From Acidimicrobiia bacterium (GTDB taxonomy: Bacteria; Actinomycetota; Acidimicrobiia; Spongiisociales; UBA5794), in NCBI GenBank assembly GCA_030066265.1, contig JASJCF010000004.1, positions 1 to 45,753 on the forward strand: a stretch of DNA of 45,753 nucleotides, given 5' to 3'. The notes beneath the pieces are model-generated. The model did no database searches. It saw only the letters and a list, made by a program, of their open reading frames with translations, and was not told the origin of the DNA. Every line of letters starts with the position of its first letter. The first letter of the stretch is position 1. A program made the position numbers and the translations under genes. Positions 34,193-43,366 of this stretch are shown here, piece after piece.

Positions 34193-35860
34193 CGCCTCTG
34201 CCACTGCACGTCTCACAGCCTGGTGATCGTCGACCAGGTGCGAACGATCGGTCACGACCTCGATCATCTCAGGTCGGTCGATCGGTGCTGCCACCGCTGC
34301 GCGAAGGTCGGCGGGGTCCTCGATACGTTGCGAGCGCATTCCGAGAGCTTCCGAAACTGCAGCCAGGGAGAGGCCATGTGGTGTGGCCCACAATCGCTCG
34401 AAGTCGCTGCGCTGCAGGGCATCCGAGCGCGCCTGGGGCAGGAACTCGAAGATGCCGCCGCCGTCGTTGTTCACTGCCACGATCCTCATGGGAAGCTCGA
34501 GCCGGCTGGCTTCGGCAACGGCCGTTGCGTCGTGGAGGAAGGCGACGTCGCCGATGAAGAGCACGACAGGTCCTGAGGACAGAGCCACGCCGGCTGCTGT
34601 TGAGATCGTCCCGTCGATGCCGTTGACCCCTCGATTCGCCAACACGATGCGATCGTCCCGTCGGCGTCCGAACGCATCGACGTCCCGGATCGGCCGAGAG
34701 GAAGCGACAAACAGCGTCGTACCCGGTGGTGCGTGATCCGCAGTGATGCGGGCCGTCTCGGGCTCGTTCGGGAAGGACAAGCGAGCCAGGGCGGCGTCGA
34801 GGGCATCTCCGGCGATGTGGTCGATCGCCTTCCACTTCCCGAGATAGGTCTCGGGATTCTGCGGCGCCGGCTCGCTCAGGAGCACGGTTCCCGGGTCGGA
34901 CAGCACCGTCGTCGTGGCCGAGCCGAGCGGATCACGCAGCCGGCTGCGCTCGATGTGGATCTGGGGAATGCCGCCTCGTTCCATCCATTCCCACAGCGGC
35001 TTCGACGTTGGGAGGGGCCCGAGCCGGATCACGACGTCCGGAGCAAGGGCATCGAGGACGAAGCGGCTTCCCTCGTCATCCTGGGCACCGATCAGCAGGT
35101 CGGGGTGTTGGATCACGTTGGGGCCCGTGACCGTCACCTGGGGGTCGGCGAGGATGGGGGCGCCCACCGTGCGTGCGAAGCGGTCGACCGCATCGGCGAA
35201 GCCCGGCCCGTTGCGTCCGCTGGCCACGATCATGACCCGTTTCCCTGCGAGATCGGCGAACAGCCCAGAAGGCACATGGGTTGCGTGCGTTCGATCGATG
35301 GGAGCGGCGGCAGGTGGCTCTGCGACCGTCGTGGGAACCAACGGCTCATCGAAGGGAAGGTTCACGTGGACGGGGCCGGGCGCTTCGTCGGCGGCGCCCA
35401 GGGCGATGCCAGCGGCGGTTCGTCCGGCATCACGGGGATCATCGATCGTCTCACCGTCGATCGAGGTGACGACATGGGGCCCGTACAGCGCATGCTGATC
35501 CATGGTCTGAGGGGCCCCGGTGCCGCGTAGACGGAGTGGCCGGTCGCTCGTCAGGGCGATCATCGGGACGCCCGATTGATCTGCTTCGACGATGGCCGGG
35601 TAGTAGTGCGCCGCGGCGGAGCCCGACGTGCAGATGACGATCGCCGGAGTCTCGGTTGCCTTTGCCCACCCGACGGCCATGAAGCCTGCCGATCGCTCAT
35701 CGCGGACACTGGTCGTGTCGATCCTGGGCTCGGCGACTGCGGCGAGGGCCAAGGGAGTGTTGCGCGACCCGGGGGAGATGAATGCACGCGTCACACCGAC
35801 ATCTGCCATGCCGGCCAGGAGGTCACTGCAGAATCGGACGGAGTCGTCGGCGGTGCTCAC
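34166..35860 (-). CDS. menD: 2-succinyl-5-enolpyruvyl-6-hydroxy-3-cyclohexene-1-carboxylate synthase
   Basis: MenD is the ThDP-dependent enzyme that joins isochorismate and 2-oxoglutarate. The 564-residue protein starts with VRFCSDLLAGMADVGV, has FISPGSRNTPLALA near residue 27, the glutamate in RDERSAGFMAVG near 55, and TSGSAAAHYYPAI near 83. The cofactor region includes GVNGIDGT, GDVAFLHD and NNDGGGIFEFLP near 460. I chose GTG 35860 (TAGCCT 8 bases before it), since the 25 residues upstream look non-coding. It is 75 bases after menA on the same strand. Confidence 0.93.
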   Translation of the reverse strand: MSTADDSVRFCSDLLAGMADVGVTRAFISPGSRNTPLALAAVAEPRIDTTSVRDERSAGFMAVGWAKATETPAIVICTSGSAAAHYYPAIVEADQSGVPMIALTSDRPLRLRGTGAPQTMDQHALYGPHVVTSIDGETIDDPRDAGRTAAGIALGAADEAPGPVHVNLPFDEPLVPTTVAEPPAAAPIDRTHATHVPSGLFADLAGKRVMIVASGRNGPGFADAVDRFARTVGAPILADPQVTVTGPNVIQHPDLLIGAQDDEGSRFVLDALAPDVVIRLGPLPTSKPLWEWMERGGIPQIHIERSRLRDPLGSATTTVLSDPGTVLLSEPAPQNPETYLGKWKAIDHIAGDALDAALARLSFPNEPETARITADHAPPGTTLFVASSRPIRDVDAFGRRRDDRIVLANRGVNGIDGTISTAAGVALSSGPVVLFIGDVAFLHDATAVAEASRLELPMRIVAVNNDGGGIFEFLPQARSDALQRSDFERLWATPHGLSLAAVSEALGMRSQRIEDPADLRAAVAAPIDRPEMIEVVTDRSHLVDDHQAVRRAVAEALRRGDEIQ

Positions 35861-35868
35861 GAGTGACG

Positions 35869-35874
35869 AGGCTA
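35869..35874 (-). promoter_or_regulatory. -10 box for leaderless menD
   Basis: TAGCCT on the minus strand ends 8 bases before the GTG start, so menD may have its own promoter besides read-through from menB-menA. Confidence 0.45.
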
Positions 35875-35935
35875 CCCCGCCGTCTACGCGGCCCGTAGCA
35901 AGCCGGGACGACGACGTCCGACGGGTTGCGTTCAC

Positions 35936-36820
35936 TCAGAAGGCGATACCGAGGGCGAGGAGGAGGCCGGTGAAGAGCTGGATCTGAGCGGTTCCCTTGA
36001 GCACACCGATGAGCGGCGGACCCGCAGTCTCGGTCATCACGGTCCGGACGAGAGGGATCGTGAGCGGAGCGACGGTGAGGGCGATGATGCACATCACCGG
36101 CAACCAGCCCACGAAGACGCCGAAGAGGATGATTGCGAAGGCCCCCCAGACCGTGGCGGCGAACAACCGGCGTGCACGGTCTCGCCCCATCACCACCTCG
36201 ATCGTGCGTTTTCCCGCAACGCGGTCGGTGTCGATGTCACGGATGTTGTTCGCTTCGAGGATCGCAGCGGCCAACAATCCCATGACCACGCCGCCCGTCC
36301 AGACGGCAGAGGGGATGGAGGGCGAGAACACGTATCGCGTGCCCACGGTGGCAACCGGGCCGAAGAAGATGAACACGAACACCTCGCCGAGGCCGTAGTA
36401 GCCGTAGGGGATGGGGCCGTTGGTGTACCCCAGCGCTGCGATGATGGAAACGGCTCCGATCACGAAGATCGGCCACCCTGCGTACCAGATGAGGTAGACG
36501 CCGCCGAGGGCGGCCAGACCGAAGGCGATCGCGATCCCGCGTTTCATGTCGGATTCCGAGATCACGCCGCTCGCCACCGCTCGCTGTGGCCCGATCCTCG
36601 CTTCGGTGTCCGCACCCTTCTGGGCATCTGCGAGATCGTTGGCGAAGTTGACGCCGACTTGGATGGCGAGGGCGCTGAACATGACCACGACGAAGGGCAG
36701 GAGCGCGAAGTCGCCGTCCCTCCAGGCGCTCGCTGAACCGATGAGGACCGGGCCGATCGCAGCCGACAGCGTCGCCGGACGCGCAGCCATGATCCACGGG
36801 TTCGGTGCCGGTTCGCTCAC
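35936..36820 (-). CDS. menA: 1,4-dihydroxy-2-naphthoate polyprenyltransferase
   Basis: MenA attaches the polyprenyl chain to DHNA in the membrane. The 294-residue UbiA-family protein has PWIMAARPATLSAAIGPV at the start, the first Asp-rich motif NFANDLADAQKGAD near residue 62, the second NIRDIDTDRVAGKRT near 190, and about eight or nine hydrophobic segments. The GTG at 36820 lies 4 bases after the menB stop. There is no clear Shine-Dalgarno, so translation may be coupled to menB. Position between menB and menD supports the assignment over other UbiA-family prenyltransferases. Confidence 0.92.
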   Translation of the reverse strand: MSEPAPNPWIMAARPATLSAAIGPVLIGSASAWRDGDFALLPFVVVMFSALAIQVGVNFANDLADAQKGADTEARIGPQRAVASGVISESDMKRGIAIAFGLAALGGVYLIWYAGWPIFVIGAVSIIAALGYTNGPIPYGYYGLGEVFVFIFFGPVATVGTRYVFSPSIPSAVWTGGVVMGLLAAAILEANNIRDIDTDRVAGKRTIEVVMGRDRARRLFAATVWGAFAIILFGVFVGWLPVMCIIALTVAPLTIPLVRTVMTETAGPPLIGVLKGTAQIQLFTGLLLALGIAF

Positions 36821-36824
36821 AGAC

Positions 36825-37721
36825 TCAGAAGTGCCACGGGAACTCGGAGTAGTCCTGCGGCCGCTTCTCGAGGAAGGCGTCGCGCCCTTCTTGCGCCTCC
36901 TCGGTTCCGTAGGCGAGCCGGGTCGCCTCACCGGCGAACAGCTGCTGACCGACCAGGCCGTCGTCAGGGAGGTTGAACGCATACTTGATCATCTTCTGCG
37001 CCGTCGGGCTCTTCGTGGTGATCTTCTCTGCCCACTCGAGGGCGGTCGTCTCGAGCTCATCGTGAGGCACGACCGCGTTCACCATGCCCATCTGGAACGC
37101 CTCCTCGGCGGTGTAGTCGAAGCCGAGGAAGAAGACCTCGCGAGCGCGCTTCTGGCCGACCTGGCGGGCGAGGAGCGCTGAGCCGTAGCCGCCGTCGAAA
37201 CTGGCGACGTCGGGGTCCGTCTGCTTGAAGACAGCGTGCTCGGCCGAAGCGAGGGTCAGGTCGCAGACCACGTGGAGGCTGTGTCCCCCTCCGACCGCCC
37301 AACCCGGGACGACCGCGATGACGACCTTGGGCATGAAGCGAATCAGCCGCTGGACCTCGAGGATGTGGAGCCTTCCGAGTCGCGCAGGGTCGATCGTGCC
37401 CCCGTCGCCACCTTCGTATCGATATCCGTCCTTGCCCCGGATCCGCTGGTCGCCGCCCGAGCAGAACGCCCAACCTCCGTCCTTTGGTGAGGGCCCGTTG
37501 CCGGTGAGCAAGACACATCCGACGTCCGACGACATACGGGCGTGATCGAGTGCCGAGAACAGCTCGTCCACCGTGTGCGGTCGGAAGGCATTGCGGACCT
37601 CGGGACGGTTGAAGGCGATCCGCACGGCCGCAACGTCGTTTGCGCGGTGGTAGGTGATGTCGGTGAAGTCGAAGCCTTCGACAGCGTGCCACTTCGAGGC
37701 ATCGAAGATCTCTGAAACCAC
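36825..37721 (-). CDS. menB: 1,4-dihydroxy-2-naphthoyl-CoA synthase
   Basis: MenB, a crotonase-fold enzyme, cyclises o-succinylbenzoyl-CoA. The 298-residue protein has NRPEVRNAFRP near residue 39, FCSGGDQRIRGKDGY near 86, GWAVGGGHSLH near 140 (oxyanion region) and SFDGGYGSALLARQVGQK near 172. KSPTAQKMIKYAFN and the C-terminal YSEFPWHF are also typical of MenB. GTG 37721 has GGAGGAG a few bases upstream; the frame further upstream is non-coding. It is divergent from menE, with 111 bases between starts, and is the first gene of menB-menA-menD. Confidence 0.95.
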   Translation of the reverse strand: MVSEIFDASKWHAVEGFDFTDITYHRANDVAAVRIAFNRPEVRNAFRPHTVDELFSALDHARMSSDVGCVLLTGNGPSPKDGGWAFCSGGDQRIRGKDGYRYEGGDGGTIDPARLGRLHILEVQRLIRFMPKVVIAVVPGWAVGGGHSLHVVCDLTLASAEHAVFKQTDPDVASFDGGYGSALLARQVGQKRAREVFFLGFDYTAEEAFQMGMVNAVVPHDELETTALEWAEKITTKSPTAQKMIKYAFNLPDDGLVGQQLFAGEATRLAYGTEEAQEGRDAFLEKRPQDYSEFPWHF

Positions 37722-37751
37722 GGTCTCCTCCGCTGGCTGGCCGCAGCGGAC

Positions 37752-37757
37752 AGGGTA
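37752..37757 (-). promoter_or_regulatory. -10 box for menB-menA-menD
   Basis: TACCCT on the minus strand would start a transcript near 37745 with a leader of about 24 bases that contains the GGAGGAG site of menB. Confidence 0.4.
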
Positions 37758-37819
37758 GTGATGGGCGCGCCGGGGCCCACGCGCTGTGCGGCTCGGTCGC
37801 GTCGACGGTCGCCACTTCC

Positions 37820-37825
37820 TATCGT
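37820..37825 (+). promoter_or_regulatory. -10 box for leaderless menE
   Basis: TATCGT ends 7 bases before the menE ATG; no Shine-Dalgarno lies between. Confidence 0.4.
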
Positions 37826-37832
37826 CCCCGAC

Positions 37833-39110
37833 ATGCACGGAACCGGCCCAGCAGACTGGATCGCCGTCGCCGCTCGCGAAGCGGGAGACCAGCCAGCGCT
37901 CATCGTGCACGACGGCGTGGTGGACTATGGGACACTCGACGCTCAGGTCGACGCGCGCGCTTCGAGCCTGCCCCAACGGGACGGCGAGATCGTCCCCGTC
38001 CGCATGGCGCTCGATGTCCCGAGCATCGTTGACTTCTTCGCTCATATGCGCGCGGGCCAATGCCCGCTCCCCGTTTCTCCAGACGGTGCCATCCCCGATG
38101 TTCGAGCCCGCAGCGATGCCGCAGTCGCCATCCGGACCTCGGGCACATCGGGCGTGCCGAAGCTGGCACCCCTGACGTTGGACAACCTCGATGCATCGAT
38201 CACCGCCTCGAAGCTCCGCTTGTCCACTTCCGCCGATGATCGGTGGCTCGCCTGCCTCCCGCTCCATCACATCGGCGGCCTCAGCGTCTTGCTGAGGACG
38301 TTTGCGACCTCCGGTGCTGCGGTGATCGCACCCTTCGACGAACAACTGCCTTCGGTGATCGCAGCGACCGCACCGACGATCGCCTCCATGGTTCCCACGA
38401 TGGTCCGCAGGCTGGTGCGTTGGGATCCCGAGGCCGCCGGCACAATCGGCCGCATCCTCGTCGGCGGCGCACGCCTCGCCCCTGACATCGCTGTCGAGGC
38501 GCACGCTGCCGGGGCGTCGCTGCTTCCGAGCTACGGGATGACCGAAGCCTCCTCGCAGGTCGCAACGGCTCGCTCGGCGGACTGGCCAGACATCGCCGGC
38601 TACGTGGGTCCCGCCCTCGATGGCTTCACCGTGTCCGTGAGCGCTCCCCTCGGCGAGGTCGGTGTGATCTCGATCGACGGGCCCGCCGTCTTCGACGGCT
38701 ACGCAGGAGAGGAACCTCGATCGGGCCCGTTCGTCACGAGCGATGTCGGACGACTCGAACGTGACGGATCCCTGATCGTCGTTGGACGACGGGACGACGT
38801 CGTCGTGTCAGGCGGGGAGAACGTGTCACTTCAGGCTGTGGAGGGCGCAATCCGCGAGATCGACGGTGTCGTCGATGTCGCCGTCGTCGGTGTGGACGAT
38901 CCCGAGTGGGGGACCGCGGTGTGCGCCATGGTCGTGGGCACTACGCAAGTCGACGCCATCTCCGAGGCCGCCACGTCGCGCCTTGCAGGGTTCGAGAGGC
39001 CGAAACGATGGGCCCTGGTGGACGCGATCCCGCTGCTCGCCAACGGCAAGCCGGACCTCGCTGCGGTTCGCACAGCATTCGATGACCCGTCCGGAGCGCC
39101 GATTGGGTGA
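37833..39110 (+). CDS. menE: o-succinylbenzoate--CoA ligase
   Basis: MenE activates o-succinylbenzoate to its CoA ester, the MenB substrate. The 425-residue AMP-forming ligase is short, as MenE usually is. It has the P-loop RTSGTSGVPK near residue 100, LPLHHIGGL near 140, SYGMTEASSQV near 232, TSDVGRL near 300 and GRRDDVVVSGGENVS near 316. The lysine in LANGKPDL near the C-terminus is the usual adenylation residue. ATG 37833 fits a leaderless start. Divergence from menB supports the role. Confidence 0.9.
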   Translation: MHGTGPADWIAVAAREAGDQPALIVHDGVVDYGTLDAQVDARASSLPQRDGEIVPVRMALDVPSIVDFFAHMRAGQCPLPVSPDGAIPDVRARSDAAVAIRTSGTSGVPKLAPLTLDNLDASITASKLRLSTSADDRWLACLPLHHIGGLSVLLRTFATSGAAVIAPFDEQLPSVIAATAPTIASMVPTMVRRLVRWDPEAAGTIGRILVGGARLAPDIAVEAHAAGASLLPSYGMTEASSQVATARSADWPDIAGYVGPALDGFTVSVSAPLGEVGVISIDGPAVFDGYAGEEPRSGPFVTSDVGRLERDGSLIVVGRRDDVVVSGGENVSLQAVEGAIREIDGVVDVAVVGVDDPEWGTAVCAMVVGTTQVDAISEAATSRLAGFERPKRWALVDAIPLLANGKPDLAAVRTAFDDPSGAPIG

Positions 39111-39121
39111 AGACACAGATC

Positions 39122-39127
39122 TAGGGT
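39122..39127 (+). promoter_or_regulatory. -10 box for leaderless SDR gene
   Basis: TAGGGT ends 7 bases before the ATG at 39135; no Shine-Dalgarno is present. Confidence 0.45.
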
Positions 39128-39134
39128 GAAACGC

Positions 39135-39920
39135 ATGGACCTGGGACTGACCGGGAAGCGCGCCATCGTCGCAGCCGCCTCCGCCGGATTGGGTGCGGCC
39201 ATCGCGGAAGTGCTCGCCGCCGAGGGATGCGTCGTCGGGATCTCGTCGCGGTCAGCTGATCGCGCCGAGGCTGCGGCGGAACGGATCGCTGCAGACACGG
39301 GTGGCGACGTCCACGCAGCAGCCGTCGATGTCACCGACATCGATGCGATCTCCTCGTGGATCGACGCGGCCGCCGTCCGCATGGGTGGCCTGGACATCGT
39401 GATCCCCAACGCCGGAGGCCCCCCCGCAGCACGGTTCGACGACACGAGCCCGGACGATTGGGACAGTGCCTACGCACTGACGCTGCGCTCGGCCATGACG
39501 TTCGCCTCGGCATCTCGACCGCACCTCAGCACAGGCTCCGCTCTGTTGTTCATGACCTCGATCTCATCCCGGGAGCCAATCTCGGCGCTATCGATGTCGA
39601 CGGTGTTCCGGGGAGGCGTCGCATCGCTGGCGAAGCTGCTCGCCGACGATTGGGCCCCGGATGGCATCCGGGTCAACCACCTGATTCCGGGGCGTATCGC
39701 GACCGAGCGGGTCGCGTCGCTCGATGCATCCGCCGCCGAATCGCAGAGCATCTCCGTACACGAGGTTCGAAGGCGTAACGAGGATGCGATTCCCCTCGGC
39801 CGTTACGGTGAGCCACACGAGTACGCAGCCGCTGCTGCCTTCCTCGTGTCCCCAGCGGCGTCCTACATCACGGGCGCGACGGTGCAGGTCGATGGCGGGA
39901 CCATCCGAGCGATCACGTGA
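39135..39920 (+). CDS. SDR family oxidoreductase with atypical active site
   Basis: The 261-residue protein is a FabG-like short-chain dehydrogenase: AAASAGLGAAIAEVLA cofactor loop, VIPNAGGPP near residue 92 (the GGPP form of NNAG), the catalytic-type Ser in MTSISSREP near 137, and ITGATVQVDGG at the end. The usual YxxxK is replaced by SxxxR (STVFR), as in a known SDR subgroup without the tyrosine, so chemistry and substrate are uncertain. GTG 39126 is an alternative start; ATG 39135 fits the -10 box. It overlaps the PLD gene as GTGA. Confidence 0.85.
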   Translation: MDLGLTGKRAIVAAASAGLGAAIAEVLAAEGCVVGISSRSADRAEAAAERIAADTGGDVHAAAVDVTDIDAISSWIDAAAVRMGGLDIVIPNAGGPPAARFDDTSPDDWDSAYALTLRSAMTFASASRPHLSTGSALLFMTSISSREPISALSMSTVFRGGVASLAKLLADDWAPDGIRVNHLIPGRIATERVASLDASAAESQSISVHEVRRRNEDAIPLGRYGEPHEYAAAAAFLVSPAASYITGATVQVDGGTIRAIT

Positions 39921-41323
39921 CGAGTTCCGGCGCCGACACCCCAGACACTTCCAGGAACGCTCGAGGACCTTCCCTGGTCCCCCTCATCGCACCGATCGAC
40001 GGACTCTGCGCGAGGTTGCACCTCATCGACCGGGCCGATGAGACCCTCGACATGCAGTACTACGAGTGGGACGCCGACGCAGTGGGTCTGCTCGTCATGA
40101 ATCGTGTGATTGCAGCGGCCGATCGTGGTGTCCGCGTCCGTCTCCTGATCGATGACCTGAAGCTGTGGAAGTCGACGAGGCGCATCAAGTCTCTGTGCGG
40201 GCATCCCAACATCGATGTCCGTGTGTTCAATCCGTGGGCAAGCCGGTCGGGCGCTGCGGCCATCGTGTACGAGGGCCTCCGCCGCTTCGGGCGGCTCGAC
40301 CACCGGATGCACAACAAGCTGCTGCTCGTCGACGGCCGCCGCGCGGTGTTCGGGGGCAGGAACCTCGCCGAGCCGTACTTCGGGCTCAGCGACTCGTACA
40401 ACCTGATCGACTTCGACGTGCTCGCTGACGCCGAGCCGCTGACCCGGTTGACGGAGGAGTTCGAGCGCTATTGGAGAGCGGACACGGCGGTCGACGCTTC
40501 GACACTGCGAGGCCCGGCAGCCACGTCCGTCCCGGACGTGCGCTCAGGCGTGAGCGAGGACCTCGCGCACCATGCCGTGCGCCTGAGCGAGGTTCTCGCC
40601 CGTGAGGGCCCGTTTGCCGCCTCACTCGACGAACGAGTGATCCCGCTCGACCGAGACGACATCACGGTGGTCACCGATTCACCGAAAGTCGGATCGGTCA
40701 GTCCCTCGCAGGTGCACCACGCCCTCCGAGCGCTCGTCGAAGGTGCAACGCACGAGGTGGTGGCCATCACCGCCTTCTTCGATCCGACAGCCGATGACAT
40801 TGCGTGGTACGGATCAGTCGTGGACTCCGGCGTTCGTCTGCGACTCCTCACGAACTCGCTTGCGACGAACCCCGGCACGGCATCGAACGCCGGTCTCAAG
40901 AAGGTCCGGAGGTCGCTCGTGGATGTCGGTTTCGAACTGCACGAGCTCAAGCCCCATCCGGCGGCACAGTCCCACTGGGAGACACCACCGGTCTCAGGCC
41001 GATACCTGGGGATCCACGCCAAGATCTACGTCGTGGATCGTCAGCGCACGCTGATCGGATCGACGAACCTCGACCCACGGTCCAAGCACATCAACACGGA
41101 GATCGGTGTCGTCCTCTCGCACACCGGCTTCGCCGAGCAGATGGCGGCTGGCATCGAGCGCCTCATGGAACCGCAGAACGCATGGCGCGTGTCGGCGGGC
41201 GACGGGTCGGGCGTCACGTGGGAGTCCCAGGATGAGGTGCTCACCCGCCAGCCTGCGCGAGGGTTCGGACAACGTCTCACCGACGGCGTGCTCGGGCTCC
41301 TGCCGATCGATCGCTACCTCTGA
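39917..41323 (+). CDS. phospholipase D-like protein, cardiolipin synthase C-like
   Basis: The 468-residue protein has two HKD motifs: H132, K134 and D139 in HNKLLLVDG, and H367, K369 and D374 in HAKIYVVDR, each followed by the GRNL/GSTNLD motif. The layout, with LDMQYYEWDAD near residue 44 and DPRSKHINTEIG near 390, is like YmdC/ClsC-type cardiolipin synthases, which transfer phosphatidyl groups between lipids. No membrane segment is evident. A phospholipase or nuclease role cannot be excluded. GTG 39917 overlaps the SDR stop. It converges on the M3 peptidase gene, with 13 bases between stops. Confidence 0.87.
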   Translation: MTSSGADTPDTSRNARGPSLVPLIAPIDGLCARLHLIDRADETLDMQYYEWDADAVGLLVMNRVIAAADRGVRVRLLIDDLKLWKSTRRIKSLCGHPNIDVRVFNPWASRSGAAAIVYEGLRRFGRLDHRMHNKLLLVDGRRAVFGGRNLAEPYFGLSDSYNLIDFDVLADAEPLTRLTEEFERYWRADTAVDASTLRGPAATSVPDVRSGVSEDLAHHAVRLSEVLAREGPFAASLDERVIPLDRDDITVVTDSPKVGSVSPSQVHHALRALVEGATHEVVAITAFFDPTADDIAWYGSVVDSGVRLRLLTNSLATNPGTASNAGLKKVRRSLVDVGFELHELKPHPAAQSHWETPPVSGRYLGIHAKIYVVDRQRTLIGSTNLDPRSKHINTEIGVVLSHTGFAEQMAAGIERLMEPQNAWRVSAGDGSGVTWESQDEVLTRQPARGFGQRLTDGVLGLLPIDRYL

Positions 41324-41336
41324 TCCCGGCGGCCGG

Positions 41337-43283
41337 TCACGACCCCTGGGCGATGCCGAGCTTGCGCAAGAACGCTTCGGCATTCGGCTCGCGGCCGAGA
41401 AACGCACGGAGGTGGTCCCAGGCGTCGCGGGAGCTCCCGGCACCGATGACCTCGGTTCGATACCGCTTCCCGACTTCGGGAGAGAGGATCCCCTCTTCCT
41501 CGAAGACCGAGAACATGTCGTCGCCGTACACGTGTGACCACAGATAGCCGTAGTAGCCGGCGTCGTACCCACCCATGAGGTGGCCGAAGCTCGCAGCCAT
41601 GAACGTGCCCTCGTGGTGTGGCAGCAGCGAATACTCACTCGCTGCGACATCGAGTTGCTCGAGATCTGGTGTCGACCCGGCCGTGTGCATCATGAGGTCG
41701 TACTTGCCGAGATACACCTGACGCAAGGTCAGAAGGGCGATGTTCTGGTCCCGCGCCGCGACCAATCGCTCCACGAGCTCTCCGGGAATGGGCTCACCCG
41801 TTTCGTAGTGCGCTGCGAAACGCTCGAGGACCTCGGCGTTCCACATCCAGTTCTCCATGATCTGGGAAGGCGCTTCGACGAAGTCCCACTCGGTGTCGAA
41901 CCCGGCGAACCGTTGCGTGTCGACCTCCGTGAGGCACGCATGGAGCACGTGGCCGAATTCATGCCACAGCGTGAGCGCCTCGTCGTGCTTCAGGAGCGAG
42001 GGGGTGTCGCCCGTCGGCTTGGTGAAGTTGGCCGCCACAGCGGCGACCGGCAGCCGGACGGAGCCATCCGCTTCGGTTCGTCGGCTGACCACCGACCAGC
42101 AGGCCGCGTGGGTGTACTTCCCGTCCCGTGGATGGAGATCCAGGTGGAAGAATGCAATCGGATCGGCCGATGCGCGGTCATCGATGCGGTACGTCAGAAC
42201 GTCGCCGTGCCAGGTCGGATAGTCGTCGACCGTCGAGTACGTGAGGCCGAAGACCTCGCCGGTGACGTCGAGCATCCCGCCGATCACGGCCTCCAGCGGG
42301 AAGTACTCGGCGACCTCGTTCTGATCGATGCCATAGTCCAGCTTCTGCTGGAGGGTGTGGTAGTAGGCGCGGTCCCACAACTCGAGGGTTGCGCCGGGAT
42401 GGTCTTTGCGAAGGAGTTCCTCGAGCTTGGCGCGCTCGGCGAGACCGACCTCCGTCAACGAGGGGACGACCGACGCATAGAGCTCCTCGACGGCGGCAGG
42501 GTCTGCCATCTTGACCTCCATCGAGTACTCGGCCCACGTCTCGTAGCCCAGGATGTCAGCGATCTCGGAACGGATGGCGATCGCCTCCTCCAGGAGCACC
42601 CGATTCGCATCCACGGCCCTGTTCTGATACTTGTGTTGAAGGACCCTGCGCTGGTCTCTGATCGGCGCCTGCTCCATGAACGGGACGTATGCGGGATAGT
42701 CCAAGGTGACCTTCACCGTGTGTGGTGCGTCTCCCGGCTCGAGGGCTTCGACGTACGTCGGCGGGAACCCATCCAGGTCGTTGATCGCCACCTCGAGGTG
42801 GTCCTTGTGCTCGGCGATGTTGCGGGCGTATTCGACCTGGAGCTCGATCAGCCGTTGGCGCAGTTCCTGGACGCGATTGCGATCGGCCTCGGCCAGCTCG
42901 TGCCCTGCACGTCTCAGGTCACGGCACCACTCGTCCCACGAGCGTCGCTCCAGCCCGTCGAGCGAGGTGCCGTCGACGGCGTGGACGGCTTCGTAGACGT
43001 CGCGTCTGGCGACGAGATCGGTCATCCATTTCGAGAGCAGCTGCTCGGCCTCGTTTCCTGCATCCCGCACGTCCTTGTCGACATGGAAGTTGGACAAGAA
43101 CGGCCCGTATCCGTTCGCATCTTCGATCGTGCCCACAGCGGAGTCCAAGGGTGCGATCCGCTCGGCGAAGGTCGTCGAGGACGATGCCGTCGCCTCAGAG
43201 ACGAGATCCTCGGCGTCTTGGATGGCGCGGGTGGTCGCGTCTCGGATCGAAGCCGCCGTTGCGGCGGAGAGGTCGTAGATCAT
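41337..43283 (-). CDS. M3 family oligopeptidase (thimet oligopeptidase/Dcp type)
   Basis: This 648-residue cytosolic zinc metallopeptidase has the HEFGH motif (residues 441-445 in LWHEFGHVLH). The M3A signature FDTEWDFVEAPSQIMENW (the third zinc ligand is the Glu in VEAPS) follows near residue 465, and GGYDAGYYGYLWSHVYGDDMF, here split as GGYDAGYYGY and LWSHVYGDDMF, near 580. It probably degrades short peptides. No signal peptide is seen. The ATG at 43283 has TACGCT 7 bases upstream and no Shine-Dalgarno. Confidence 0.92.
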   Translation of the reverse strand: MIYDLSAATAASIRDATTRAIQDAEDLVSEATASSSTTFAERIAPLDSAVGTIEDANGYGPFLSNFHVDKDVRDAGNEAEQLLSKWMTDLVARRDVYEAVHAVDGTSLDGLERRSWDEWCRDLRRAGHELAEADRNRVQELRQRLIELQVEYARNIAEHKDHLEVAINDLDGFPPTYVEALEPGDAPHTVKVTLDYPAYVPFMEQAPIRDQRRVLQHKYQNRAVDANRVLLEEAIAIRSEIADILGYETWAEYSMEVKMADPAAVEELYASVVPSLTEVGLAERAKLEELLRKDHPGATLELWDRAYYHTLQQKLDYGIDQNEVAEYFPLEAVIGGMLDVTGEVFGLTYSTVDDYPTWHGDVLTYRIDDRASADPIAFFHLDLHPRDGKYTHAACWSVVSRRTEADGSVRLPVAAVAANFTKPTGDTPSLLKHDEALTLWHEFGHVLHACLTEVDTQRFAGFDTEWDFVEAPSQIMENWMWNAEVLERFAAHYETGEPIPGELVERLVAARDQNIALLTLRQVYLGKYDLMMHTAGSTPDLEQLDVAASEYSLLPHHEGTFMAASFGHLMGGYDAGYYGYLWSHVYGDDMFSVFEEEGILSPEVGKRYRTEVIGAGSSRDAWDHLRAFLGREPNAEAFLRKLGIAQGS

Positions 43284-43290
43284 GGCGGGG

Positions 43291-43296
43291 AGCGTA
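43291..43296 (-). promoter_or_regulatory. -10 box for leaderless M3 peptidase gene
   Basis: TACGCT on the minus strand ends 7 bases before the ATG start at 43283. Confidence 0.5.
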
Positions 43297-43366
43297 CCGC
43301 CACCAAGCCGGGTCTCAGCAGGCGTACCGGCCGACGTGTGAGTGGATCGGGCGTGTGGGTACCGGT

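Noticed and set aside
41324-41336. Bidirectional terminator between the PLD and M3 peptidase genes
   Set aside because: The 13-base gap has only a 4-bp CCGG palindrome and no T-runs.
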